From: Chloroflexota bacterium
GTDB taxonomy: Bacteria; Chloroflexota; Anaerolineae; 4572-78; J111
Direction of reading: 5' to 3'
DNA: 9,089 nt
Assembly: GCA_003695455.1 (NCBI GenBank)
Contig: RFJF01000462.1
Coordinates: 1-9,089 of the forward strand
The notes under the pieces were generated by a model. The model was not told the DNA's origin. It did no database searches and was given only the letters and a program-made list of their open reading frames with translations. The translations under genes and the position numbers were made by a program. Positions 1-6,257 of the stretch are shown here, piece by piece (the first letter of the stretch is position 1; each line of letters begins with the position of its first letter).

Positions 1-2
1 GC

Positions 3-260
3 TATGCCTGGGCCTTGCTGGACAACGGCCACATGGAGGCCGCCGAGCCACACCTGCGCAACGCCGAACGGTGGATTGAGTTGCTGGCGGGGCGGGCAGA
101 ACCGCCGCCGGAAATGGTGGTAGTGGACAAAACGCAGCTCGCGTCTCTGCCGGCACCTACCACGCCCAATCGTTTGGCGATGCGGCCGCCACGGCAAAGT
201 ACGCCCGGCAGGCGCTCGACCTGCTGCCCGCGGACGACCACCTGCGCCACGGGCAGGTGA
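3..260 (+). pseudogene. MalT-type LuxR regulator, upstream fragment before a frameshift
   Basis: This reading frame enters from outside the window without its own start and reads YAWALLDNGHMEAAEPHLRN followed by an ERWIELLAG helix and EPPPEMVVVDKTQLASLP. That is the tetratricopeptide-like helical region of large ATP-dependent MalT-type regulators, between the NTPase part (outside the window) and the DNA-binding domain. Family-like sequence stops after SLP at base 152. The rest of this frame, to the TGA at 258-260, is Pro/Thr/Arg-rich and looks like out-of-frame translation. The family pattern resumes one frame over at base 152 (GTYHAQSFGD). From memory, relatives carry about six more residues (SLPGT-IA.ARA-YHAQ) at this point, so the damage looks like a deletion of roughly 19 bases rather than a single-base slip. 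A sequencing or assembly error is still possible. This piece belongs to the same gene as the entry that follows. Confidence 0.6.
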
Positions 261-1453
261 CCTCGCTGCTGGGGCTGGCCTACTGGGCCAACGGCGAACT
301 GGACGCCGCCTACCGGGGGCTGGCCGAGGGGCAGCAGCATCTGAAACTGGCCGGCAACTTGCTGTTTGCCGCCAGCAGCGCCATTGGGCTGGGCGACATC
401 CGCCTGTTGCAGGGGCGGCTGCGCGATGCCAAACGCGTCTACCAGCAGGCGTTGGCGCTGGAGCCGGCGCAGGACAACCCGGTGGTGCGGCCGGTCACGG
501 CAGACCTGCACGTGGGGCTGGCGCTGGTGCATCACCAGCAGGGCGATGCGGAGGCCGCCGCCCGGCATTTGCAAACCAGCAAAAAGCTGGGTGAGCAAAT
601 TGCGCTGGCCGATTGGCGCTACCGCTGGTGCCGCGCCCGGGCGCAAATCAGCCTTGACGAGGGCGCGTTGGATGCCGCGCTCAACATGCTTGACGCGGCG
701 GAACGGGCCTACTACCGGGGCCCGCTCCCCGAAGCACGTCCTATTGCGGCCATACGGGCGCGGGTCTGGCTGGCCCAGGGGCGGCCGGCCGACGCACAGA
801 GTTGGGCGCGCGAGCAGGGCCTGTCTGCGGATGATGAACTCAGCTTCCTGCGCGAATTTGAACACCTGACGCTGGCCAGAATTCTGCTGGCGCAATTTCA
901 GCGCGATGGCACGGACCGCTTCCTGCAAGAGGCCGCGCGTCTGCTTGAGCGCCTGCTGCAAGCGGCGGAACAGGGCGGCAGAACAGGCAGTGCCATCGAA
1001 ATTTTGCTGTTGCAGGCGCTGGCCCACCGGGCGCAGGGCCACATTCCGCAGGCGCTGGCATCGCTGGAGCGCGCCGTGGTACTGGCCGCGCCGGAGGGCT
1101 TTGTCCGCCTTTTCACCACCGAAGGGCCATCACTGGCGGAATTGCTGAAAAAATTAAAGGCCGAAGGCGGAAAGCGTCCGGATTACATTGATACATTGCT
1201 GGCCGCCTTCGAGCCGCAAGTCGCCGCCCAACTGGTTCCCCCCGTCCCCCAACCGCTGGTTGAACCGTTGAGCCGCCGCGAGCTGGAAGTTCTGCACCTG
1301 ATTGCGCAGGGGCTTTCCAACCGTGAAATCAGCGAGCGGCTCTTTTTGGCACTGGACACGGTGAAAGGCCACAATCGCCGGATTTTTGGTAAATTGAACG
1401 TTCAGCGCCGCACCGAAGCCGTGGCCCGCGCCCGTGAACTGGGTCTGGTGTAA
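257..1453 (+). CDS. MalT-type LuxR regulator, C-terminal part with HTH domain
   Basis: This is a DNA-binding transcription activator fragment of the STAND/MalT class. The GTG at 257 is only the first formal start. The frame is open from base 80 and is family-like from base 152 (YHAQSFGDAAATAKYARQAL), so translation probably should enter from the upstream fragment. Counting from 257, residues 1-330 are a long array of TPR-like helical pairs (for example LLGLAYWANGELDAAYRGL and ALERAVVLAAPEGF-like repeats) that in this family sense a ligand or partner. Residues 338-398 are a LuxR/GerE helix-turn-helix: LSRRELEVLHLIAQGLSNRE, then ISERLFLALDTVKGHNRRIF, ending GKLNVQRRTEAVARARELGL-V. All key positions (SxRExEVL, GxSNxEIxxxL, TVKxHxxxIxxKL) are present. 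With the frameshift, a product started at 257 would lack the NTPase switch but keep DNA binding. The target genes cannot be told from the sequence. Confidence 0.85.
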   Translation: MTSLLGLAYWANGELDAAYRGLAEGQQHLKLAGNLLFAASSAIGLGDIRLLQGRLRDAKRVYQQALALEPAQDNPVVRPVTADLHVGLALVHHQQGDAEAAARHLQTSKKLGEQIALADWRYRWCRARAQISLDEGALDAALNMLDAAERAYYRGPLPEARPIAAIRARVWLAQGRPADAQSWAREQGLSADDELSFLREFEHLTLARILLAQFQRDGTDRFLQEAARLLERLLQAAEQGGRTGSAIEILLLQALAHRAQGHIPQALASLERAVVLAAPEGFVRLFTTEGPSLAELLKKLKAEGGKRPDYIDTLLAAFEPQVAAQLVPPVPQPLVEPLSRRELEVLHLIAQGLSNREISERLFLALDTVKGHNRRIFGKLNVQRRTEAVARARELGLV

Positions 1454-1521
1454 CCGCCGGCCCAATTTCCCCATCAACCCCCTTCACCAAAAAATAACAC
1501 CCCGCATAACACCAAAGTGTC

Positions 1522-1551
1522 TATACATCAACCCCGGATGAGCGATATACT
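1522..1551 (+). promoter_or_regulatory. Putative sigma70-like promoter of the small conserved gene
   Basis: TATACA at 1522-1527 could be a -35 box and TATACT at 1546-1551 is a good -10 box, with an 18-base spacer. Transcription would begin near 1558. That places the ATG at 1561 at the very 5' end of the RNA and leaves about 50 bases of leader before the better start at 1609. The prediction is from pattern only, and the -35 match is weak. Confidence 0.4.
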
Positions 1552-1608
1552 ACCGGTACGATGAGCACACGACCCAAACAAGTGCGCCGCCGAATCAGGA
1601 ACAAAGCG

Positions 1609-1881
1609 ATGCCGGACACACACCACCAAAAAACCGAACCGGACCAGCCACTGCTCTACCAAATCAGGCTCGAGGGGCATTTGGGCCGGCAGTGGGCAGA
1701 CTGGTTCGGCGGGGTGACCATCACCCCGGATAAGCACGGCAACACCGTTCTCACCGCTTTGGCGGTTGACCAGGCCGCGCTGTACGGCCTGCTCAGAAAA
1801 GTGCGCGATTTGGGCCTGCCGCTGCTCTCGGTCAATCGCCTGGAACCGAGCCCGGTGAACACACCGGATGCCGGACGGTAG
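1609..1881 (+). CDS. Small conserved hypothetical protein (90 aa) beside the LuxR regulator
   Basis: The product has no recognised function. It begins MPDTHHQKTEPDQPLLYQIR and continues LEGHLGRQWADWFGGVTITP, DKHGNTVLTALAVDQAALYG, LLRKVRDLGLPLLSVNRLEP. I recall small proteins of this pattern (LGRQWxDWFxGxTI...TxLxxxxxDQAALxGLLxKxRDLGLPLLSV) recurring next to MalT-type regulators and other genes in Chloroflexota. It looks like a compact alpha/beta domain with no membrane segment or signal peptide. I chose ATG 1609 over the in-frame ATG 1561. AGGA at 1597-1600 lies 8 bases before 1609, the 16 extra residues from 1561 are Arg/Lys-rich and unlike the family, and the promoter would leave 1561 almost leaderless. 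It follows the regulator by 155 bases and precedes the DUF4386 gene by 50. A role as a companion or modulator of the regulator is speculation. Confidence 0.7.
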   Translation: MPDTHHQKTEPDQPLLYQIRLEGHLGRQWADWFGGVTITPDKHGNTVLTALAVDQAALYGLLRKVRDLGLPLLSVNRLEPSPVNTPDAGR

Positions 1882-1931
1882 CTTCAGGCTCGTTGTTCAG
1901 TTTAATTTTTATCAGAAATGGGGGAATTAAA

Positions 1932-2651
1932 ATGTATTCAAACAAAAAAATGGCACGAATTGCAGGCGTACTGTACGTCATCATCATTGCCGCCGGTATT
2001 TTTGCCGAGTTCTTTGTGCGGCAGAGTCTGATTGCGCCCGGCGACGCCGCGGCCACGGCCGGCAACATTGCGGCGGCTGAACCGCTGTTCCGCCTGGGCA
2101 TTGCCGCCGACCTTGTCATGATTTTGGCCGACGTGGCGCTGGCCCTGTTGTTTTACATCCTGCTCAAACCGGTCAGCCAGCCGCTTTCTTTGCTGGCAGC
2201 ATTTTTCAGGCTGGGACAGGCCGCCATTTTGGCCGTCAATTTGCTGAACCTGTTTGTGGGCTTGCAGTTGGTAACCGGCGCAGCCACCGTGACCGCGCTG
2301 GGCGCGGCGCAGGCGCAGGCGCTCGGCCTGCTGTTTCTGGGGATGCACGGCGTTGGCTACACCATCGGCCTGGTGTTGTTTGCCGCCAGTATTCTGCTGG
2401 TGGGCTACCTGGTCTTCAAATCGAGCGACTTTCCCGCCATTCTGGGCGTCCTGCTGGTGGTGGCCGCAGCGGGTTACTTCATTGACGGATTTGCCCGCGT
2501 GCTGCTGCCCAACTACGGCGATATCGAAACCATCCTGACCCTGATCGTGTTCCTGCCGGCGTTCATCGGCGAGTTGTCATTTGCCGTGTGGTTGCTGGTA
2601 AAAGGCGTAAAAACGCCCCGCCCGCAGTTGCGGCCCAGCCACGCGTTTTAG
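1932..2651 (+). CDS. DUF4386 family integral membrane protein
   Basis: This is a 239-residue polytopic membrane protein. It starts MYSNKKMARIAGVLYVIIIA, the signature opening of DUF4386 proteins (ARIAGxLYLxxxxxGxFAEF...VR). Six hydrophobic segments can be seen at about residues 10-29, 55-79, 86-112, 136-162, 168-190 and 200-224. The motif DLVMILADVALALLFYILLK, the FRLGQAAILAVN helix and the late LLPNYG loop fit the family. The tail is short, basic and cytoplasmic (KTPRPQLRPSHAF). The start at 1932 is supported by GGGGGA at 1920-1925, 6 bases upstream. The longer in-frame start at 1893 has no ribosome site and adds untypical residues. The function of DUF4386 proteins is unknown. The gene may be read with the small gene 50 bases upstream, although AT-rich DNA at 1900-1912 could hold a weak promoter. 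Confidence 0.88.
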   Translation: MYSNKKMARIAGVLYVIIIAAGIFAEFFVRQSLIAPGDAAATAGNIAAAEPLFRLGIAADLVMILADVALALLFYILLKPVSQPLSLLAAFFRLGQAAILAVNLLNLFVGLQLVTGAATVTALGAAQAQALGLLFLGMHGVGYTIGLVLFAASILLVGYLVFKSSDFPAILGVLLVVAAAGYFIDGFARVLLPNYGDIETILTLIVFLPAFIGELSFAVWLLVKGVKTPRPQLRPSHAF

Positions 2652-2685
2652 CGGCTGAATTGGACCCCGCCAAAAATCACAAATT

Positions 2686-2732
2686 ATGTGGTAAGTGGCA
2701 GGTAAGAAATTGCGACCTGCCACTTGCCACAT
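2686..2732. repeat. 18-bp stem inverted repeat (hairpin), 11-base loop
   Basis: The arm at 2686-2703 (ATGTGGTAAGTGGCAGGT) pairs with 2715-2732 (ACCTGCCACTTGCCACAT) over 18 bp with a single G-U wobble, around an 11-base loop. It lies 34 bases after the DUF4386 stop codon and has no T-run after it, so it is not a classical intrinsic terminator. It may still block 3' decay or be a small mobile palindromic repeat. The dehydrogenase remnant begins within a few bases of its right edge, which suggests the element marks an insertion or deletion breakpoint. Confidence 0.7.
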
Positions 2733-2736
2733 GCAA

Positions 2737-2850
2737 GCGCACGTTACCGGCGTGTGCAGCACCAAAAATATGTAACTGGTGCGCTCGATGGGTGCGGATG
2801 CGGTCATTGATTACACCCGTGAAGATTTTATCCGCACCGGCCGGCAATAC
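2737..2850 (+). pseudogene. Remnant of zinc-type alcohol dehydrogenase / quinone oxidoreductase (MDR family)
   Basis: Read from 2737, the frame gives AHVTGVCSTKNM, a TAA at 2773-2775, then LVRSMGADAVIDYTREDFIR and TGRQY. In medium-chain dehydrogenases this is the nucleotide-binding stretch after the GxGxxG turn: xVTGVCSTxNxxLVRSxGADxVIDYTxEDF. The in-frame TAA sits where relatives have an acidic residue (GAA or GAC), so one G-to-T change would explain it. About 38 codons remain of a gene of roughly 320-340 codons. The N-terminal part, including the GxGxxG motif, and everything after the QY are missing. The left end abuts the hairpin and the right end runs into the next promoter. It is non-functional and records an ancestral gene lost from this interval. 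Confidence 0.65.
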
Positions 2851-2886
2851 ATTCGGCGGCAACACAGGGATGCGCGCACTACCACC

Positions 2887-2915
2887 TTGACAATTCAAAT
2901 TATCGCCCTGATAAT
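2887..2915 (+). promoter_or_regulatory. Near-consensus sigma70-like promoter of the DUF2207 gene
   Basis: TTGACA at 2887-2892 is a perfect -35 box. After a 17-base spacer comes GATAAT at 2910-2915, a five-of-six -10 box. Transcription would begin near 2922, giving a leader of about 170 bases before the DUF2207 start at 3094. The spacer and -10 box are covered by a perfect inverted repeat listed separately, which suggests the promoter is repressible. Confidence 0.6.
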
Positions 2916-2921
2916 TTGAAT
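2893..2921. promoter_or_regulatory. Palindromic operator-like site over spacer and -10 box
   Basis: ATTCAAATTATC at 2893-2904 and GATAATTTGAAT at 2910-2921 are exact reverse complements, separated by GCCCT. The 12-bp arms fill the spacer of the TTGACA/GATAAT promoter and run past its -10 box. A dimeric helix-turn-helix repressor bound there would exclude RNA polymerase. The repeat is AT-rich within GC-rich DNA and has no following T-run, so a DNA-binding site is more likely than a terminator. The regulator family cannot be named from the sequence. Confidence 0.5.
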
Positions 2922-3002
2922 AACCGCCCCGGCACATTGTGGCCCCCCACCCGCCGGCTGCGGCACAGCAACAATGAACGAAAACCCGGCAGGCGGCAAA
3001 AA

Positions 3003-3056
3003 ACAGAGACGCCCAATTTGGGCGTTTCTGCAGCGGTGCCATCCCCAATACCTGAC
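3003..3056 (+). repeat. Dispersed palindromic repeat, degraded copy 1
   Basis: The core at 3006-3029 contains ACGCCCAA, a T and TTGGGCGT, forming a strong short hairpin. The 54 bases match the copy at 8465-8518 in the same orientation at 41 of 54 positions without gaps: 24 of 29 in the palindrome and 17 of 25 in the right-hand flank ending CTGAC. It lies in the predicted leader of the DUF2207 messenger, 38 bases before that gene's start codon. Confidence 0.6.
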
Positions 3057-3093
3057 TTCAGCCCCCCGAACCCCTGTTTCCGGAGGAATGGAA

Positions 3094-6042
3094 ATGCAAA
3101 CATCATTACGGCCAGGCATATATCTGAGATTGATGTTGATTCTGTTCTGCTTCCCGCTGTTTGCATCTCCGGCGGGGGCAAGCAGAGATAACCCCAGCGC
3201 CATCAAACCTTTGCCGGCACCCAACGCCGGCCCTTATCTGCAAGATGCTGCCATCACTTACTTGCGGTACGATGTTGACATTACGCTCAAACCGGATGGA
3301 AATTTTATTGTCCGTGAAATTCAGCAAATCAAATTCCAGGGCAAATTCAGCACCGCTTTTGCCGAAATCCCGCTCGACTACACCAAAGGCATTGACCACG
3401 TTCAGCTTTGGGAGGGGAACAAGCCCTACCTCAGAAAAAGCTACGCCGGTTCTCCCGGCACGTTCACCCAAAAAATTCACAAGTCGCAAAATGTCATCGC
3501 CATCAACTGGCGGTTTGAAGAAACCGCCCCCGGCGATGTACGTACCTTTACCCTGCAATATGAAGTAAGCGGCGGGCTGTGGGTTTACCCGGATGAAACA
3601 ATTCTGGAATGGCGGGCCGTCCCGGCCGACCGGAGTGGTTTTACCGTACTCAATAGCCGGGTGACAATCAGCCTGCCGGAAAACATCAATCCGAATGATG
3701 TCAGGTACACCGCCTACGGGCCTGACTTTTCTCCCCGGCTTGCAGACGGCCAAATCACCTTTACCGCAACCCAGGCAATCCCCGACGGGACCCGCTTTCA
3801 GGTGCAGGTCGGCTTTCCCCCGGATGCCGTGCCCGCCAAACTCCAGCCCTGGCAAATTGCCGAAGACAACGCCCGGCTGGAATATCGGCTTGAGGCCATT
3901 GATGTTCACCTGGCTATTGACAAAAACGGCCAGCTTGCCGTCACCGAACAGCAGCGCGTGGCGGTTGATGCCGGCGCACTGTACAGCGGAAACCGGACCA
4001 TTGAGCTGGCCTACCTGGATGATATTGACGACATCAGCGTGTTTGAGGGGGAGCAGCCGTTTAGTTTAAACCCGTCTGATTGTGAGTCATACTGTCTGAA
4101 AATTCGCAGACCCTGGGGTTCAACCACGTGGATTTGGTACGACGACGATACCCGTTCGGTGGTGGTTGATGAGGCAAAAGCCGGAGAACTCACATTGAAT
4201 TGGTACTTTCCGGCGCTGGTCAAGGGCGAGGCCACCACCTTTCGGCTGCAATACCGCGTCCTGGGAGCCGTTCAGTTTGAGCAGGGCCGCCAGCGTTTAA
4301 ACTGGACGGTGGTCTTTCCCGGACGTGATGTGCCGGTTCAATCTGCCTCGGCCCGCATTGAGTTGCCGCCCGGCACAAACTGGGAAGACGTATCTGTGCG
4401 GGGCGGCAATCTGCGCCACTTTTCCGATGGCGGATGGGGGCTTGTGCATCCGGGGCCGGTGAAAGCCGGGCAACCGTGGCAGATTAGCCTGCTCATGCCG
4501 GCCAACGCCACCGATGCCCCCAAACCGGCGTGGCAGACAGCGCTGGAGAACGCTCACGCCGAGGCCCGGCAGGCAGAAATTCGCCGCGCGCGGCTGCAAC
4601 TGGGCGCAGCCGTGGCCGCTGTGTTGATTCTGATTGGCGGCCTGTTGGCAGCCGGGCTAATCTGGTACTTGCGGGGCCGAGACAGGCCGCCGGCGCTGGT
4701 TGTTGACTACCTCACCGAGCCGCCGTCAAACCTGCCGCCCGGCATTGTGGCCTACCTGGTTGATGAAAACCTGACGCCCAAAGGCGCTCTGGCTTCGCTG
4801 TTTCACCTGGCAACGCTGGGGCTGCTGCGCATTGACCTGACAGAAGGAATATGGCTGCAACTGAACTGGAACCAGGATTTGGCCGACGGGCAAACCCTGC
4901 AACTGCCGTCCGGAGAAACGGTCGCCGTTCCGGAACATCTGGTCACGTTGTTCAACCGCCTGCGCCCGCACATTCCGCACGACAAGGTGATGTCTTTGTG
5001 GCATATCAACAAACATTTTCAGCACGCCCTGCCCTTTGTATACGCTGACATGGTTCGGGAAGCCACCCGCTTTTTCACCGAACTGCCGCGCCTGGCCCGC
5101 CATCGCTGGATGTCTGTGGGGCAATGGATGGTGGTGGGCGGGGTTATCGGAACGGTTCTGGCCTGGTTCATTTTTATTGATGACCTGGGGTGGGTGGCGC
5201 TAACCCCCACCGTTGCATTGCTGCCGGTTGGGGCAGCTTTTATGCTGGTCAGCCGCTGGATGCCGCAGCGAACATCTGCCGGGGTAGAAGAAGCGGCCCG
5301 CTGGCGCGCATTCCGGCGCTACCTGCGCAATTTGAAGCAATTTGGCAGCCTGGCCGAAGCGCAGCGGATTTTGGACAACCATTTTGCTTACGCCGTGGCG
5401 CTGGATGTAGAAGAGTTGGTACTGGAACAGGCAGAAGATTTGGGCGGAACTATGCCGGCCTGGACCCAAACGGCTACGCTGTCGGCGCTACGGCCCCTGC
5501 CCGGCCCGGAACCGGATACCGCCCACCGGGACGCACCGGGCAAACCAACGGCTCAACAACACCCCGGCCAATCGCCGCCGCCGCTGAAAGTTTTGCGGGA
5601 GCAACCGGCAGAAAAAGCGGCCACAACCACACCGGCAGAGAGCGCAACCCGGCCCTCTCTGCAAGGGATGTCGCGCCGGTTGGGCAAAACCCTGGCCGAT
5701 GCCAGTACATCCGTTGGGAATCTGCTGAATACAGCAGCCGGCAACCCGCAGGATGACACCCCGTTCACCCTGATTCTCAAAGGCGCAGGCAAAACAGCAG
5801 AAGTAACCTGGGACATCACCGCCTCAACCGCCGAGGTGGTGGGCGACATTCTTGAATCCTCATCCGGTGGCAGTGGAAGCGGCGGATACAGCGGTAAATC
5901 AGGTGGGAGCAGTTGGAGCCGTGGTTCCCGGTCAGGTTCCACAAGATGGAGCAGCCGTTCAAGCCGGAGCAGCAGCCGCTTCAGCGGGCGCAGCAGCAGT
6001 TCCCGGCGCAGCGGCGGCGGCGGGCGCCGGGGTTTTGGCTAA
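3094..6042 (+). CDS. DUF2207 domain membrane protein with duplicated ectodomain and Gly/Ser/Arg tail
   Basis: This is a 982-residue predicted membrane protein of unknown function (DUF2207 family). Residues 1-29 are a signal peptide (hydrophobic LRLMLILFCFPLFASPAGA, AxA-type cleavage). The exported part holds two similar halves of about 200 residues, roughly 52-250 and 262-480: YDVDITLKPDGNFIVREIQQ in the first aligns with DVHLAIDKNGQLAVTEQQRV in the second, and RTFTLQYEVSG with TTFRLQYRVLG. A transmembrane helix follows at about 503-526, then the family's typical PPGIVAYLVDEN...LASLFHLATLGLLRI segment, a helix pair at about 678-695 and 702-721, and the FRRYLRNLKQFGSLAEAQRI region. A Pro/Thr/Ala-rich linker leads to a 61-residue Gly/Ser/Arg tail from residue 922. 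I chose ATG 3094 because GGAGG at 3082-3086 is 7 bases upstream. ATG 3088 is too close to it, and the longer frame from 2974 would translate through a dispersed repeat and bury the signal peptide. The gene has its own promoter at 2887-2915. Confidence 0.88.
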   Translation: MQTSLRPGIYLRLMLILFCFPLFASPAGASRDNPSAIKPLPAPNAGPYLQDAAITYLRYDVDITLKPDGNFIVREIQQIKFQGKFSTAFAEIPLDYTKGIDHVQLWEGNKPYLRKSYAGSPGTFTQKIHKSQNVIAINWRFEETAPGDVRTFTLQYEVSGGLWVYPDETILEWRAVPADRSGFTVLNSRVTISLPENINPNDVRYTAYGPDFSPRLADGQITFTATQAIPDGTRFQVQVGFPPDAVPAKLQPWQIAEDNARLEYRLEAIDVHLAIDKNGQLAVTEQQRVAVDAGALYSGNRTIELAYLDDIDDISVFEGEQPFSLNPSDCESYCLKIRRPWGSTTWIWYDDDTRSVVVDEAKAGELTLNWYFPALVKGEATTFRLQYRVLGAVQFEQGRQRLNWTVVFPGRDVPVQSASARIELPPGTNWEDVSVRGGNLRHFSDGGWGLVHPGPVKAGQPWQISLLMPANATDAPKPAWQTALENAHAEARQAEIRRARLQLGAAVAAVLILIGGLLAAGLIWYLRGRDRPPALVVDYLTEPPSNLPPGIVAYLVDENLTPKGALASLFHLATLGLLRIDLTEGIWLQLNWNQDLADGQTLQLPSGETVAVPEHLVTLFNRLRPHIPHDKVMSLWHINKHFQHALPFVYADMVREATRFFTELPRLARHRWMSVGQWMVVGGVIGTVLAWFIFIDDLGWVALTPTVALLPVGAAFMLVSRWMPQRTSAGVEEAARWRAFRRYLRNLKQFGSLAEAQRILDNHFAYAVALDVEELVLEQAEDLGGTMPAWTQTATLSALRPLPGPEPDTAHRDAPGKPTAQQHPGQSPPPLKVLREQPAEKAATTTPAESATRPSLQGMSRRLGKTLADASTSVGNLLNTAAGNPQDDTPFTLILKGAGKTAEVTWDITASTAEVVGDILESSSGGSGSGGYSGKSGGSSWSRGSRSGSTRWSSRSSRSSSRFSGRSSSSRRSGGGGRRGFG

Positions 6043-6094
6043 ACCCGGCCTGTGGCAGTTCGGTTTTCTAACGGCTGGTGAACCCTGTCATCAT

Positions 6095-6122
6095 TTGATA
6101 ATTTTACAGTTTTGATTACAAT
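6095..6122 (+). promoter_or_regulatory. Sigma70-like promoter of the alpha-glucan phosphorylase gene
   Basis: TTGATA at 6095-6100 and TACAAT at 6117-6122 each match the consensus at five of six positions and are 16 bases apart, in an AT-rich patch. The start of transcription would be near 6129, leaving a leader of about 130 bases before the phosphorylase ATG. No other feature in the 215-base gap after the DUF2207 gene looks better as a promoter. Confidence 0.5.
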
Positions 6123-6171
6123 CCAGAACCATAAATCCCCAAACCACACATCGCAGTGAAGTTTCAGCCAC

Positions 6172-6190
6172 CGTTTCGGAAACGCTTCCC
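6172..6190. promoter_or_regulatory. Possible LacI-family / cre-like operator
   Basis: CGGAAACGCTTCCC at 6177-6190 matches the LacI/CcpA-type consensus TGWAARCGYTWNCW at 11 of 14 positions, including the central CG and both flanking half-site cores. An overlapping perfect palindrome, CGTTTCGGAAACG, lies at 6172-6184. The site is about 50 bases downstream of the predicted transcription start, where a bound repressor could act as a roadblock. LacI-type control of a glucan-degrading gene is biologically sensible but is inferred from one site. Confidence 0.35.
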
Positions 6191-6215
6191 ATCCGGCATG
6201 ACGGGGAATTTGTTC

Positions 6216-6231
6216 AGCCTGTTATCAGGCT
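6216..6231 (+). promoter_or_regulatory. Small leader hairpin before the phosphorylase ribosome site
   Basis: AGCCTG at 6216-6221 pairs with CAGGCT at 6226-6231 around a TTAT loop. It ends 13 bases before the ribosome site AGGAGA (6245-6250) of the phosphorylase gene. It could stabilise the leader or be half of a protein site. It is too short to call with confidence. Confidence 0.3.
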
Positions 6232-6257
6232 CACATTATTAAAAAGGAGAATTCATT

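Noticed and set aside
2..1042. 346-codon minus-strand open frame opposite the LuxR regulator
   Set aside because: It is Arg/Gln/Pro-rich, has no family pattern and lies fully antisense to conserved TPR coding sequence.
1561..1608. Upstream ATG of the small conserved gene
   Set aside because: It lies about 10 bases after the -10 box with no ribosome site, and the added residues are Arg-rich and not family-like.
2588..2890. 100-codon plus-strand open frame after the DUF4386 gene
   Set aside because: It overlaps the end of the DUF4386 gene and reads through the hairpin and the dehydrogenase remnant in the wrong frame.
2974..3093. Longer N-terminus for the DUF2207 protein starting at 2974
   Set aside because: It would place 40 polar residues before the signal peptide and translate through the dispersed repeat. 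GGAGG at 3082-3086 fits the start at 3094.
5852..6115. Ala/Val/Gly-rich overlapping frame at the end of the DUF2207 gene
   Set aside because: The low-complexity repeat codons of the Gly/Ser/Arg tail read as Ala/Gly/Val in the next frame. There is no ribosome site.
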